Positions 47,931 through 59,059 of a stretch of 64,000 bases of DNA are shown piece by piece. The DNA comes from Chlamydomonas sphaeroides (lineage: Eukaryota; Chlorophyta; Chlorophyceae; Chlamydomonadales; Chlamydomonadaceae). The stretch spans positions 56,626-120,625 of the forward strand of contig BDDC01000040.1 of assembly GCA_001662425.1 (NCBI GenBank), read 5' to 3'. A program made the translations under genes and the position numbers. Position 1 is the stretch's first letter. Each line of letters opens with the position of its first letter. The notes beneath the pieces are model-generated. The model was given only the letters and a program-made list of their open reading frames with translations, was not told the DNA's origin and made no database searches.

Positions 47931-49054
47931 ATGGCGCTAATTCCGACCGTTCTGGGGGCCATATCCCACCGCCTGCAGCAGCTCTATAAGGCTGGAAGGC
48001 TCGCCGTGCGCCTTCGCTCAACCCGGCGCCGCTCGCCGATATCTACCATCCTGGGCGCCTCCGACCTGCTTTGGTGCTACGCGTTGGACGTCAAGGGCAA
48101 GGTATGCCCTTCCAACCCTTCCTGACCAAACGCGCTGCGACACCACGAGGGCAACGCCCACACCACACCCCTACGTCTCAACACCCAGCCAACCGAACAC
48201 GCCGCGCTCCATTTCCTCCACCTGTTGCTACGCAGACCAAGATCGCGCTAGCCTGGCTCGCAGCGAAGCTGGTGCACGGCAAGGTTCACTGCAGCCAGAT
48301 GGCCTCCCGGACGCAGAAGTACCTGGAGCAGCAGCGCACGGTCAACCCGGCCACCGACACTGACGCCCGACTCGCCGCCGACCTAGACCGCATCCTCGCT
48401 GCCGCGGCAGCACCCGCGACCGCCACCGCCTCCGTGGCCGCGCCAGCCATCGCCGCAGGGTCTGCCAAGCCCCCCACTGCCGGCGGCACTGCAACGCCGG
48501 CGGCGCCAGCGGCGGCAGCAGCGGCCGCGCCGCCGCCGCCGCCCGACGCCATTACGAGGGCCGGTCTGCTGTTCGCGCGCGACGTGCTCGCGCAGCTTGA
48601 GGCGGGGGAGGAGGCGGTGCAGCGGCGCTTCTGCCGGGAGGAGGACGGCCGGATGGACGTGCGAGGGGCGCTGGTGGCATTTTACAGCACGCCAACATCC
48701 TACCGGTGGGGCGCACTCCTCGGTGGGCGGTGTGGTGGGCAGGACGAGGCCACGCACCACGGGTCGGAGCTGTCCTGGGTGCCGCGCTTGGTCCCGACAC
48801 CCATGGCCTGGCCCAGGGCTGTACAACTGCATGACACACCGGGGCGTGGCGCCCCCCCCCCTGACATGCACGCGCTGCACCTAACCCGTCCGTCCTCCCG
48901 TTGCGAACGCTGCGCTGCTGCCCTCAGGCTGGTGGACGCGCTGTCGTCCAAGGCCACGCTGGCGCCCGGGCGGCTGCAGTCGCTGGTGGACCGCGTGTAC
49001 CACGACCTGGCGATGGCACTGCGGAGGGACCTGCTCGATATGTTTGTGCTCTAG
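47931..49054 (+). CDS. Unrecognised 255-residue protein
   Basis: Three exons, 47931-48101, 48236-48705 and 48928-49054, with clean GT-AG sites and phases 0 and 2, close to 255 residues. The N-terminus (MALIPTVLGAISHRLQQLYK, then an Arg-rich stretch) is basic and lacks acidic residues, which would fit an organelle-targeting peptide but is not proof. After SDLLWCYALDVKGK comes a helical region (ALAWLAAKLVHGKVHCSQMA), an Ala/Pro-rich linker of about 60 residues and a C-terminal helical part ending in DLAMALRRDLLDMFVL. No membrane helix or known motif is visible. It is divergent from LRRC51 and convergent with the AK7-like gene, so a ciliary role is possible but is inference from position only. 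Confidence 0.72.
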
Positions 49055-50027
49055 GTGCCTGGGGTTGAGAGGGGTTGAGCTTGCGAGGCGATGGTCAGGT
49101 TGCTGTCCCGCCAGGCGGGACTCGGTGCACATGTTCGTGGCGTTTGCGCCTGCGGTTATTGGCGTGGTGTGAGGGTGGGAGTCAACGGATGAGGGCTGCG
49201 GTCTCGCCGGCCAGGGCTGTTGGGTTTTCGAGCCAGGACTCCAGGGCTTTCACGGAGTCGAGGGCGGGGCTATGGTGCCGCTAGCCGGATGGCGACACAA
49301 GGGAACTGGAGGGGCCTGCTAGGCACATGACTGAGTGCCACGGGCCGTTGGGACACGCGTGAAACTTGGAAGGTGTGCTGTACCGGTACAGCATCGGCCT
49401 GCCGGCAGAGCGCAGCAGCTGCCGACTTTGTCGTGGGTGGGGTTGCTCGTGATGGCTACGCTTGCAGTGGCAGGGACCTATCTCCAGGCTTGCGAAAGGG
49501 TGTTGATGATGGCATGTGCCACAAGCGCTTTTGCAAGCTGCTCAAATGTACGGTGGCTTGGTTGGGTGGGTAAGCGGCATGGGCGCTCGCTCCTGCAGCC
49601 GGCGGTGGCGAGCTCCGCGCGCAGTCCCTCGCCTCTGTTGTGTCATGTTGTGCTGTGTGCTCGACTTGTCTTCGGTGAACTTGGAGTGAACCCAAACGGC
49701 GGGGCCAATGTGGCCAAGCGGCTGCGGCTTCTGGTGTCAGGCTTTCACCGGCGCGTTGACTGCAGGCTCGTAGCTGTGCGGCCAGGAATGGTAGGTGAGC
49801 TGGCCAATCAGCGCGTAGCGAGGACGATGAGGGCCCAAAGGGGCTCGGCGCTAAGAATGGAAGCCTGACAATGCAACGCTACACGTTCCGCATGTCATGC
49901 GCAGCAACTTCCGCACGCGTTCTTCGTCTGACCCGCATCACAGCGCCGCACCCGCTCTGCATTAGTGGACTCTCCCGCGGCCCTTGCCTACAGCCACCAC
50001 CCCGCCTCCCGTTGCCACGGCAGCGCC
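49055..50027. other. Intergenic, convergent 3' ends, nothing recognised
   Basis: About 1 kb between the 3' ends of the 47931 gene (+) and the AK7-like gene (-). No supported frame or RNA. Confidence 0.5.
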
Positions 50028-53000
50028 CTACGCCGCCGCGCCCGCCTCCTCTGCCGCCGCCGCCCGCGCCGCAGCCTCGCGCTCGGCTTTGGCGATCGCT
50101 GCCGCCTCCCGTGCAGCTTCGCGCGCCTTCTTGGCCTCGATCTTCTCCAGCTGAATCCCATACGACTCGTCCATGTAGGGATCCACGAAGCCAGCCTCCT
50201 CAGCGTCCGCGGCCGCGTGCAGCGCCCGCGCAACATGCAGCAGCGCGTCCTTGCCGCCCAAGCTTAGCCCGGCCAGCACCGGTGCCGACGATTCGGCCAT
50301 GGGCCCGTCGGGCGCATCCGCCCCCCGGGCGGCGGAGGCGTTGCCGAGCGTGGACCGCGTGGCCAGGGCCGCGGCGGCGGCGTTGGCGGCAGCGGTGCCC
50401 TGCGACAGGGCCACCTCCGACAGCGCCGCTGTGACCACGGGCATTACCCGGGCCAGCAGATAGCGCCGCAGCGCGTCGCCACGGCCACCACGGAAGCGCA
50501 GCTGATAGGAAGCCTCCATGCCAGCGGCGGCGGCCGACGTCGCGCCGTCGATGCGCGCCGCCGAGGCAGCGGCTGCTGCCTCCGCTGAAGCGGCGGCCTG
50601 CGCTGCGGCCAGCGCGGCCTCGGCCTCCGCCGCTGCGGCGGCGGCGTCCGAGGGGCGCTGGAGCTGCGGCGGGAAGCCGTCGAAGTGGCGAGGCTGGCCA
50701 AGGAAGGCCTCCACGCCGCGCTCCAGCGGCTGCAGCTGCAGCGGCTGCAGCGTCGGCGTCAGCGCGGCAGCGCCCGCCGCCGCCACCATGTACGGCACCG
50801 ACCCCGGCGGCGCGTTGGCGGCGGCCGAGTACGGCGGCAGCGGCGGCGGCGTCGCGGGCACCGTGACCCAGGGCCCCTCCTCCACGTTGGGGTTGAGCAG
50901 CTTGGTGTGAGCCGCACCAGCGTCCACGCACCACGCCACCAGGCCGCCGTGCTTGGGCAAGGCCGGCCCCGGCTCGGCCGGCTGCTCGCCGGAGGCCGTG
51001 GCGCCGCCGAGCGACGCGCTGGGGGTGCCTGGGTCGTCATCAAACATGACCGTGCGCGACACGCCCGGCACCTCGAGCGCCTCGAGAAGCGCGCCGTGCT
51101 CCGCCAGCGCCGCCGCCGCCGCCGCCGCCTCGGCCTTGGCGCGCCGCCGCTTGGCTTTGAGGGTGCTGGCCTCGGCCTCGGCGCGCACGCGCTCCGCCTC
51201 ACGCGCCGCCTGCTCCGCCGCCCACGCCTCCTGCGCCGCCGCGATGCGCGCGGCCAGGTCCTCGGCGTCCTCGGCGCGCCACGCCTTCCACGCCGCCAGG
51301 CGCCGCACAAAGCCGGGGTCGTTGTGGTGGCCCCAGCTGCTGGGCACTGCCTGCGGCGCCTCCTTGGCCTTGCTGCCCGCCACGGACCCGGGCTTCTTGA
51401 TGGGCTTCTTGTCGCCCAGGTCCGACACGCCGCTGGGCTCGGCTGCGGGTCGGGAATGAGACATGACAGGTGGTCAGCTACGGGGCGCTCCGAGGGAACG
51501 GGACAGAAGCTGAAGCGAGCCCGGCAGCGTGTGAAGCATAGGGCCTGGTGGGGCCGGAAACGCCACAATGCGACCGGGGCCTGGCGGCGGCCGCGGGCTC
51601 ACCGTACAGGCGCGCGAAGGCCTCCTCAGTGGCCGCCTCGATCGCGGCCAAGCGCGACCGCAGCACGCCCTGGCCCTCCACCTCCTCCTCCTCCTCGCCC
51701 GGCGGCGCCGCCAGCTCGATCACGTGCGTGGGCGTGGTCAGCGGGTTGGGCACCAGCTTCATGCCCGCCGGCACCTCGAACGTGTCGGGCCCGGAGCTCG
51801 GCGGCGGAGCGGCGTGGCCGTGGCCGTGCGCCGGCGCGTGCCCGGCCGTGACGCTCTTGCCGCCCTTGGCGCCGTGCTTGGCCTGCAGCATGCAAGACAC
51901 ACCGCAAAGGGACAGAGTGACGGGTGAGCTGCGCCCAGACGAGGCCAACACGTGACGCCATGCACACACGCAGAGCGTTGTGCCAAGGCACGCGCTGCCC
52001 GGGGCGCTCGCCGCAGCCGCCGGGTATGGTTGGTACTCACGTGTGCCGCGGCCTCGGCCGCAGCGGCAGCGGCGGCGGCGGCCGCCGCCACCGCCTCTTC
52101 GTCCTGCTCCACCATATAGAAGGCCGCCTTGGCCTGCGCTGCCGAGCGAGGGAAGCCGTCCAGCACGAACCCGCGGCAGCGCGCGCGACACCGCGGCTCC
52201 GCCACCGCCGCCGCCAGCAGCTGCCCGAGCAGCTTCGCGCTGACGCGGCCGCCGCCCAGCCACGCGCCGCCGGTGGCGTCCGACGGCCGCTCCTTCTTGT
52301 CTTCCTTGCCGCCGCCCATGGGCGCCGACGCCACCTCCATCTGCGCCGCGCGGACCAGCAACGGGTCCATGACCGTGCTGAGGCCGGCGGCGGCTGCCAC
52401 GGTCGGGTCCGAGGCCGACGCCAGCAGCAGCGGCACGGAGATGTAGGCCAGGTTGTATCGGTACGACAGGCGGTGGGCCAGGTGCGTCTTGCCGGACAGC
52501 GGAGGCCCCGTGACTAGCAGCCGCAGCGGCGTGAGGCGGCGGGACTCGCAGAACTCTGCGAGAAGCTCGGCCGCGTGCGCGGGCACACCGCCGGGACGCG
52601 AGGGCGCCCACTGCGGCGGCGGCGCCGGGGGTGGCGGCGGCGGCGCGAGCGGGCCGACGGGCCCCGGCGGCGGCGGCGGCGCGGGCGGCGGCGGCAGCGG
52701 CGTGGTGGCGAAGCTGAGGTCCAGCAGCAGCCGGTCGCAAGGCGGCTGCGAGCGCAGGTGCAGCTCGGTCTCGGCCACACGCCTGCGGGCGCCGGCGTCA
52801 AAGCAGATGAGCCAGTTGTCAGCTCGGTCGGGGCAATAAGCGGGACACCCTGCCAGTTCGGTCTGTGACTCCCTTCAGCCGCGGTTCCGCCACCACAGCA
52901 GCAACCCTTGCAGCCCGTCCCCCCAGCCGCGGCGCCGACTCACTCGATCGCCTCCTCGCTGGGCCCCAGCCCCAGCGCCGCCGCGATGGCGTTGACCACC

Positions 53001-54794
53001 TGCTCCTGCGTGCAGCGGCTGCCGTCCGTCACCAAGTAGTAGCCCCCCGCGGGCCCCGCCGGCGTGGCCGTGGCCAGCGCCGCCGACCACGGCGGCGCGC
53101 TGGCCGCTGTGCCCGGCGAGGCGCCGGCGGTGCCGGGCGCCGTGGCGCCGCGCATGCTGCCCATCTCGGCCGTGTGCGGTGCCGTGTGCGGCGCCGTGCC
53201 CGGCGGCAGGGTCTGGGTGCCGGCGAGCGAGGCCGCGGCCGCGGTGGCGCTGAGGGCCGGCGGGTTGCAGCCGGACAGGGCCAGCAGGTAGGAGGCGAGG
53301 TCGGCCACGTGCAGTGTGGGCAGGATGTTGGAGCCGGCGCCGTAGATGGTCAGCCGCGGCGGCGGGGTGGCGGGGCCGCCATGTGGGTTGGCCACGGGTG
53401 GCGACACGCACTGCCGCACCCAGGCGGCCTGAAGGGGAGCAGGAGGGGCGGAACAACAGGGCGAGCGTGAGGGAAGGCGAGAGCCGCGCATGTGGGTCGG
53501 GGCGGGCGGGCCGCGCGCCCTTGTCGTACGGTACGGCTCGGGGCCCTGCCGTGCTGTGCCGTACCTGAAAGGCGTTGAAGAAGGCCAGGTCGTCCTCGCC
53601 CTCGCCGTACAGCAGCCCCGGGCACACGACTGCGGTCCGCAGGCGGCCGCGGCGGCCCGCTCGCAGCACCACGTGCTCCGTGGCCAGGGCCTGCCGCCCC
53701 GACACCGCAGGCGTCCTGCGGGCAGGCGTCGCCAGGCGGGAATGCGGCCTCATCACAGGAGGCACGGCTGCGGTCTCAGCCTTGTGCAGTAGCCTGTGCA
53801 GTAGAGATAGGGCGCTGTCGGACAGATCGCCCACCTGCGGACGACGTCCTCGGGCGCGTTGAAGATTGGGGTCACGGAGCGTGGCCGCTCAAGGTCGGCG
53901 CCGCCCTCGCCGGCGGCCTCCTCGCCGCCCTCGCCCGGCTCGCCGGCGGCGCGGCCGTCCACGGTCCCGTTGGCCAGCGCCTCCTGCGCCTCCATGGCGC
54001 CGGTGTAGCTCCAGGTCGCGACGCCGGCCTCGAAGGGATCGTTGCCGTCGTCGCCCTCGCCGTCGCCGCCCTCGCCTAGGTTGTTGAGCGTGGAGAAAAG
54101 CGACTCGGGGGTGGGCCGCGTGGCCGCCCACACGAGCGGGCTAGACACGGCCACGAAGAGCACCTCACGGCCGCCGTACTGCGGAAGAGAGGTCGCGTGA
54201 GGGGCAGGGACGTCAGCGCGCGAGGCGCGGGGGCACGAGCCGGGCGGCAGACGGCGGGCCGGCCTCACCGGCTGCTGCGCCAGCTGCACGGCAGCGTCCC
54301 GAGTGGCGCGTTCGTTGCCGAGCATGTCATAGATCACCACGTCGGCCGTTAGCAGCAGCTGCTTCTGCGCACCCTCTGAGCCGGCGTCAGCCTCCTGCGT
54401 CAGGGATGACAAGAAACCCCGCGCATGGCTTGGCCGGGGAGAGCGGGCTCCAGACCGCTATGCCCTTAGTTGAACTCGAATACTGCGTCTCGTCCCAAGG
54501 CAAGAGCCAGATGTGATGACGGCGTCGCCAACCCACCTGGAAGTAGGTCTCCACGGCTGCGGGTGTCTCCCGCGTGCCGGTGGCCATCCCCGAAACTGCG
54601 TGCCCCGCGGCCTGCATGTTCGGCACCGCACACCCTTTTCTTCATACAAGCTCTGAGGTGTGCGACGGACTCTCCCGCAGCGCGCAGCAGGGATAGCCGT
54701 GCGTGACATGCAAGGTGCTTACCGCAAACGCCTTTGCAACAGCCGTGCCGACATAGCTGTTGCACGGGTAAACAAATACCTTCTTGCCCGGCAT
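50028..54794 (-). CDS. AK7: Adenylate kinase 7-like ciliary protein
   Basis: Nine exons, 5' to 3': 54723-54794, 54537-54611, 54269-54394, 53835-54178, 53565-53715, 52944-53428, 52041-52782, 51603-51882, 50028-51442; 1229 residues. The domain order is that of AK7. First comes a Rossmann-like part starting MPGKKVFVYPCNSYVGTAVA, with DVVIYDML, VVCPGLLYGEGEDD and IYGAGSNILPTLHVADLASY. An adenylate kinase part follows, with P-loop GPPLSGKT at 510-517 and GFVLDGFPRS at 622-631. A long Ala/Glu-rich coil comes next, and LRRYLLARVMP at about 1083-1093 matches the DPY-30-like helix near the end of AK7. AK7 is needed for normal motile cilia in animals (established). The P-loop is unusual: the usual GxxGxGKGT has lost a Gly, and the nucleotide monophosphate and lid regions are hard to find. 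Activity is therefore uncertain. Proline runs interrupt residues 445-475. Confidence 0.9.
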
Positions 54795-55182
54795 GTTGAG
54801 TTGTCCCCGGCTACGCCTTCGATGTCTTCAATTTTAGCTTTTGCTAACCGGACCTTGTCTCTTACGCTGCCTCATTCTGCTGCTGCACAATGACGCACAG
54901 ATGAGGGTGATTCAGGCAAAGGCGTACTTCGCGGTCCAGAAGTCCAATCCTGAAGCGCAAGAGTTAACAAGTCGAGTGGTCAAGTGCACAGTTGTATTAT
55001 TGTTGTATACGTCCGCAGTTGGTCAGAGGGTCAGCTCTCGCACATTGTACCAACACACACACGCTTTCCGTCTCACCCCGAAGAACCACCCCGGCCACTC
55101 GCACCGCCTGCCTCCATTCCCCAACTCTCCCATTTTAGACACCACGTGCCAATGCAATAGGAGCGGCCCAACGCCAGGCTCG
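54795..55182. other. Spacer upstream of AK7-like, downstream of BTB gene
   Basis: These 388 bp hold the AK7-like promoter and 5' leader and the 3' end of the BTB gene at 55183-58420. It is less GC-rich than the flanking coding DNA. No specific element identified. Confidence 0.45.
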
Positions 55183-58100
55183 CTACCGGCCCTGGCCATA
55201 GTAACCTCCCTGCCAGCCAGGTGCCGGCGCCTGCCCTCCGGAAGCGCCGTAGCCGTAGCTCTGGGAGCCGTACGCCGGGGGCTGCGCTGGCCCTTGTGCA
55301 TACGGCGGTCCTGCAGGAGCGGCAGACAAGGAAGGCCCTCAGCAGATGCATGCACATACGCCCTCGCATCCGCCTCCTGGACGTCGACCTACAGCCCGCA
55401 CAGCTCACCATAGCCAGGCCCCTGCGGCGGCGCGCCGTACCCCGCCTGCAGCGGCATGCCGTACGGCGCCGCCGGGGGCGCCGCACCCGGCTGGCCGCCG
55501 TACGGTCCCAGCGGGGGTGCGGCCCCGTAACCCGGCGCCGGCTGCTGGCCGCCGTATCCTGGGCCCGGCGGCGGGCCGCCGTACGCCTGGCCTGGCGGCG
55601 GCGCCACCGGCCCAGCGGGGCCGTAGCCTTGCGGGGGCTGCTGCTGCTGGGGCGGGGGTCCGCCGTAGCCGCTCTGTTGCGACCCCGGCGCAGGCGGGTA
55701 GCCGTACTGCTGGGGAGCTGGCGGGAAGCCGCCGCCCTGCTGGGGCCCCGGCGCGGCGGCGGGGGCGTAGCCTGTGGGGTTGCGGCGGCGAGGCACGAGG
55801 CCGGCCGGTCAGGAGGCGAGCGAGCTTAGGGCAGTTACAGCAACTTGGGGGCGCGTGTTGCCAGGTGCTGCGGCAGAGCTTGGTGGTCAGTGGCCTCGGC
55901 TGCGGAAGAGCACCGGCTGCCTGGCCACCGTCCAATGGTTACAGGCCCCGTGCGTCACCTGGGGCGGGGCCCGGCGGCAGCTGCGGCGACCCGGAGCCAA
56001 AGGGGTTCATCGGGTAGGCAGGCGGCGTGGCCGAAGGCTGCGGCGGCGCCGCCGCGGGCGCCGGCTGCTGCGGCTGCTGCTGGTACTGATGCTGGTGAGG
56101 CGGCGACGGGGCCGTCGGCGACGCCGGCGCCGGCGGAGCCGAGGGCGTGCTGGAGAGGGGCGGGTTCTGTGGAGGGGGACGTCCACCCCGGTTTTGTGGG
56201 TACCTGGAGGCTCCCTGCGCACCACCCGCCTTCCGCCAACCCCCAAGGCAGCAGGCACGCCTGGACGCAAGCTAGCCAGGCAGCCCCACCCCGCACGTCA
56301 ACATCACTCGTGACATCCGTGACACCCGACATCGGGTGGCGGCCACCAGACTGGTGTTCAAAGCCAGCCAGAGTCGCTTACCTCGGGCATGGCCGCCGGG
56401 GGCTCCGGCACCTGCAGCGGCGGCGCCGCCGCCGCGTGCCCCGGCGCTGCCGCCGCACCCAGCCGCGGCCGCAGCGCCGCCGCCAGCCTGCCCAGGCCCA
56501 GCTGCTCCGCCAGCGCCAGCAGCGGCTGCAGCTGCGGCTCCGGGAAGTCCAGGCAGCCGCTGTAGAGGTGGCGCAGTAGCTGCTGGCCGGCATCGGCGCC
56601 GGTGCCAGCAGGCAGCGCCAGCCGCAGCCGCGACCCGGCGGCGGCGGCGGCGGCGGCGCCCGCCGCCGCCAGCGCGGTGCGCGCGCCGAGCAGCTGCCGC
56701 CGCAGCCCCTCGCACCGTGCCACCAGGACTGCCGAGTGCGCCGCCAGCACGGCGCCGCCATCGGCATGCAGCTCCACGTCAGCAGTGCCCCACGGGTCGC
56801 CCAGCATCGCCGCCCAGTCGTCCGCCAGCGCGGCCGCCGCCGCCGCCGCGTCAGTGGCGGCCGGTAGCGGCGCAGCCGCCGCGGCGGGCGCGGGGGCGGG
56901 GATGGGTGGCCGGGGGCGCGAGGGCGTGGCTCCTGCCCAGGCGAGGCGCAGGCGGCTGCCGTTCCACTCGTACGCGCACAGCCAGCCGCCGGGCAGGATG
57001 GCAAGGCGCAGCGCGTGCGAGGCGGCCTCGCCCAGCGGCGCCTCGCGCAGCGTGCGCACCGCGAAGCCGGCGGCGGGGTCCACGCGGCGTAGCACGGGCG
57101 CGCCGTCGGGGCCTGCGGGGTCGTGGGGCCGGGTCACGGATGGCGCGAGCGCACCGGGCGCTGGAAAGCCCGCCAGCATGTTGCACCAGGCCCCTGAGCT
57201 CCTGCGCTTCCTTGCGGCCCTTAACCCTCCCACGGCCACGCCACGCCCTGCGGCGGCTACGCCTGCTTCCAGCCCAGCCCATGGCTCCACGGCCCACGCC
57301 GCGGGCTCACCCTCCATCCCAGTGGCAAGCAGGCTGCCGCTGGGCGAGCCACCCAATCCGCCGCCACGCCCTGCCTTGCGGCCGTCACGCGTGCCTCCAC
57401 AAAGCCGCGGCCCAACGAGCAGGCCGCCCCTTGAATATGCTACGCAATCCCCTGCTTCCGAGAAACTCGGGTTCCAAGACCCGCTGCTTCCCCGGACCCC
57501 TGCTGCCGCGGCTCACCCTCCATGTCCGTCACGAACAGCCCGCCGCGGCCGTCCACCACCGCGTCGCATACCGTGCCGAACCGCGCCCCGCGGCCCGCGC
57601 CGTCGGCCGCCGGCGCGTCCTCGTCCGCGTCCGCGTCCGACCCAGCCACCAGCTCCAGGCCGCTGGCGCCCGCAGCCAGCCGGTACAGCGCCTTGTCCGA
57701 GGCCACGTACAGGCTGGCGGTTGCGTGGTCGGTTGCGAGTGAGTGGATGCGCGCGTCGCCAGGGAGGGAGAAAGGCAGCGTGGAGATGGCGGCCGGGGTC
57801 GGAGGCGGCGCGAGCGCAGCGCGGCGCAGGCCGCGGCGGGCGCCGTCAGCGAAGAGCAGGCCGGGGGCGGCGTCGGGCGCGAGTAGGACGGCCGAGTCGA
57901 CGCGGGCGTCGGGGCCGGGCCCGTCCTGGCGGCCGGGCTGGCCGGGCCGGCCGGCGACGAGGTCGACGGTTCCATTGGGAGAGAGGCAGTAGAGGGCGTC
58001 GCGGGTGGCAAGGTGGATGTTGCCGTGAAGGTCGGCAGCGGCGTGGAGCGGCAGGTTGGCTGCGCCGTCGCCGAGCGCGGTCCAGGTGAAGGGCGACCCG

Positions 58101-58420
58101 TCGCGGCGGCGCAGCGGCAGCGAGGCGCTGAGGCTCGCGCGAGCGGCGTCGCCGGCCTGCGTGATATTGTTGGGAGGGGGTTGATGGTTGGGGGGCGCGC
58201 GGCCAGTTGAGGGACGCTTGTACGGGGCAGGATGGGAGGTGGGTTTGTGGCGTCGCGCGTGCGCGCGCACCAACGCACGATCAGCGCTTGCCTGGATTCC
58301 GGTTAGCTCATGAAGGCCCTCGTGTGTGAAGACCAGGGCCTGCTCCGCACCGCCCGGCAGGCTGCGCGAGCAGATGGCAGAGACCTTATGGCCACTGAGC
58401 GTAACCCAATCTATCCGCAT
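55183..58420 (-). CDS. Propeller-BTB/POZ protein with Pro/Gly/Tyr-rich tail
   Basis: Six exons, 5' to 3': 58292-58420, 57517-58156, 56382-57112, 55959-56166, 55409-55771, 55183-55310; 732 residues. Residues 1-320 look like a beta-propeller of NHL type, with repeated short strands such as DLHGNIHLATRDALYCLS and DGRGGLFVTDMEG and the block LRRVDPAAGFAVRTL. Residues about 354-472 are a BTB/POZ domain (DVELHADGGAVLAAHSAVLV, then HLYSGCLDFPEPQLQPLLAL). BTB domains dimerise and often act as substrate adaptors of Cullin-3 ubiquitin ligases (family knowledge). From residue 500 the protein is a low-complexity tail with GYGGPP- and PQQYGYPP-like repeats ending GGYYGQGR. Intron 1 uses a GC donor (CAG|GCAAGC) or is retained: it is 135 nt long and open in frame. 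It is divergent from a related gene at 59060. Confidence 0.83.
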
Positions 58421-59059
58421 CCCTAAAAGCTGCAAAGTGTGACTTTGCTTTGCAAGCGCACAATAAACGCATTGCTGGACAGCAGTGTTTTGAGCCTTGA
58501 GGGACCCATGGGGAACGACGATTCCGCTTCCTTTGTTTTCGGTACCGCTGTCGGTACAGTTCTGCAATCTACCGTTATCAAATGCTCTCCTGCGTGCAGC
58601 TCCTAGCCACAGAGTAACACATCAAGCAACAACTTACCAGCTGACGAGAATTGCACACCGTGCCGAAGCCTGCTGACCGCAGCGAACGCTGCTAGGACTG
58701 CGTGTTGAACCTGTTTAAGGGTTCTGCGTTGTGTCGGGGACCGCACGGCTCCGCTAGCTGCGCCCAAACCACACCAACCTGCAGGGGTCCGCACCCCTGC
58801 CTGCCTCGCAAACGCTTGCGGCGACCTTTGGCCTGCCGCGCTCGTTGACGCCAGCGCGACCCAGCCTCTTGGTGCCTCCTGCTGCCAGCACGCCATGTGG
58901 CTCCGGGCCGCCTAGCCTTGCAGTCATAAGCCTCGCACCCACGCGGCACCGCTGACGCCCCACGCACGCAAAGGCGCGCAGCGCAACACCCAGGCCGCTG
59001 AGCCCAGCCCACAGCATTGTCCGATCCTCTCGTTGGAGCCAGCACCATCTAGACACCTC
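58421..59059. promoter_or_regulatory. Putative shared promoter of the head-to-head BTB genes
   Basis: These 639 bp lie between the start codons of two related divergent genes. No known element was recognised; the left part, near 58421-58570, is A/T-richer. Confidence 0.5.
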
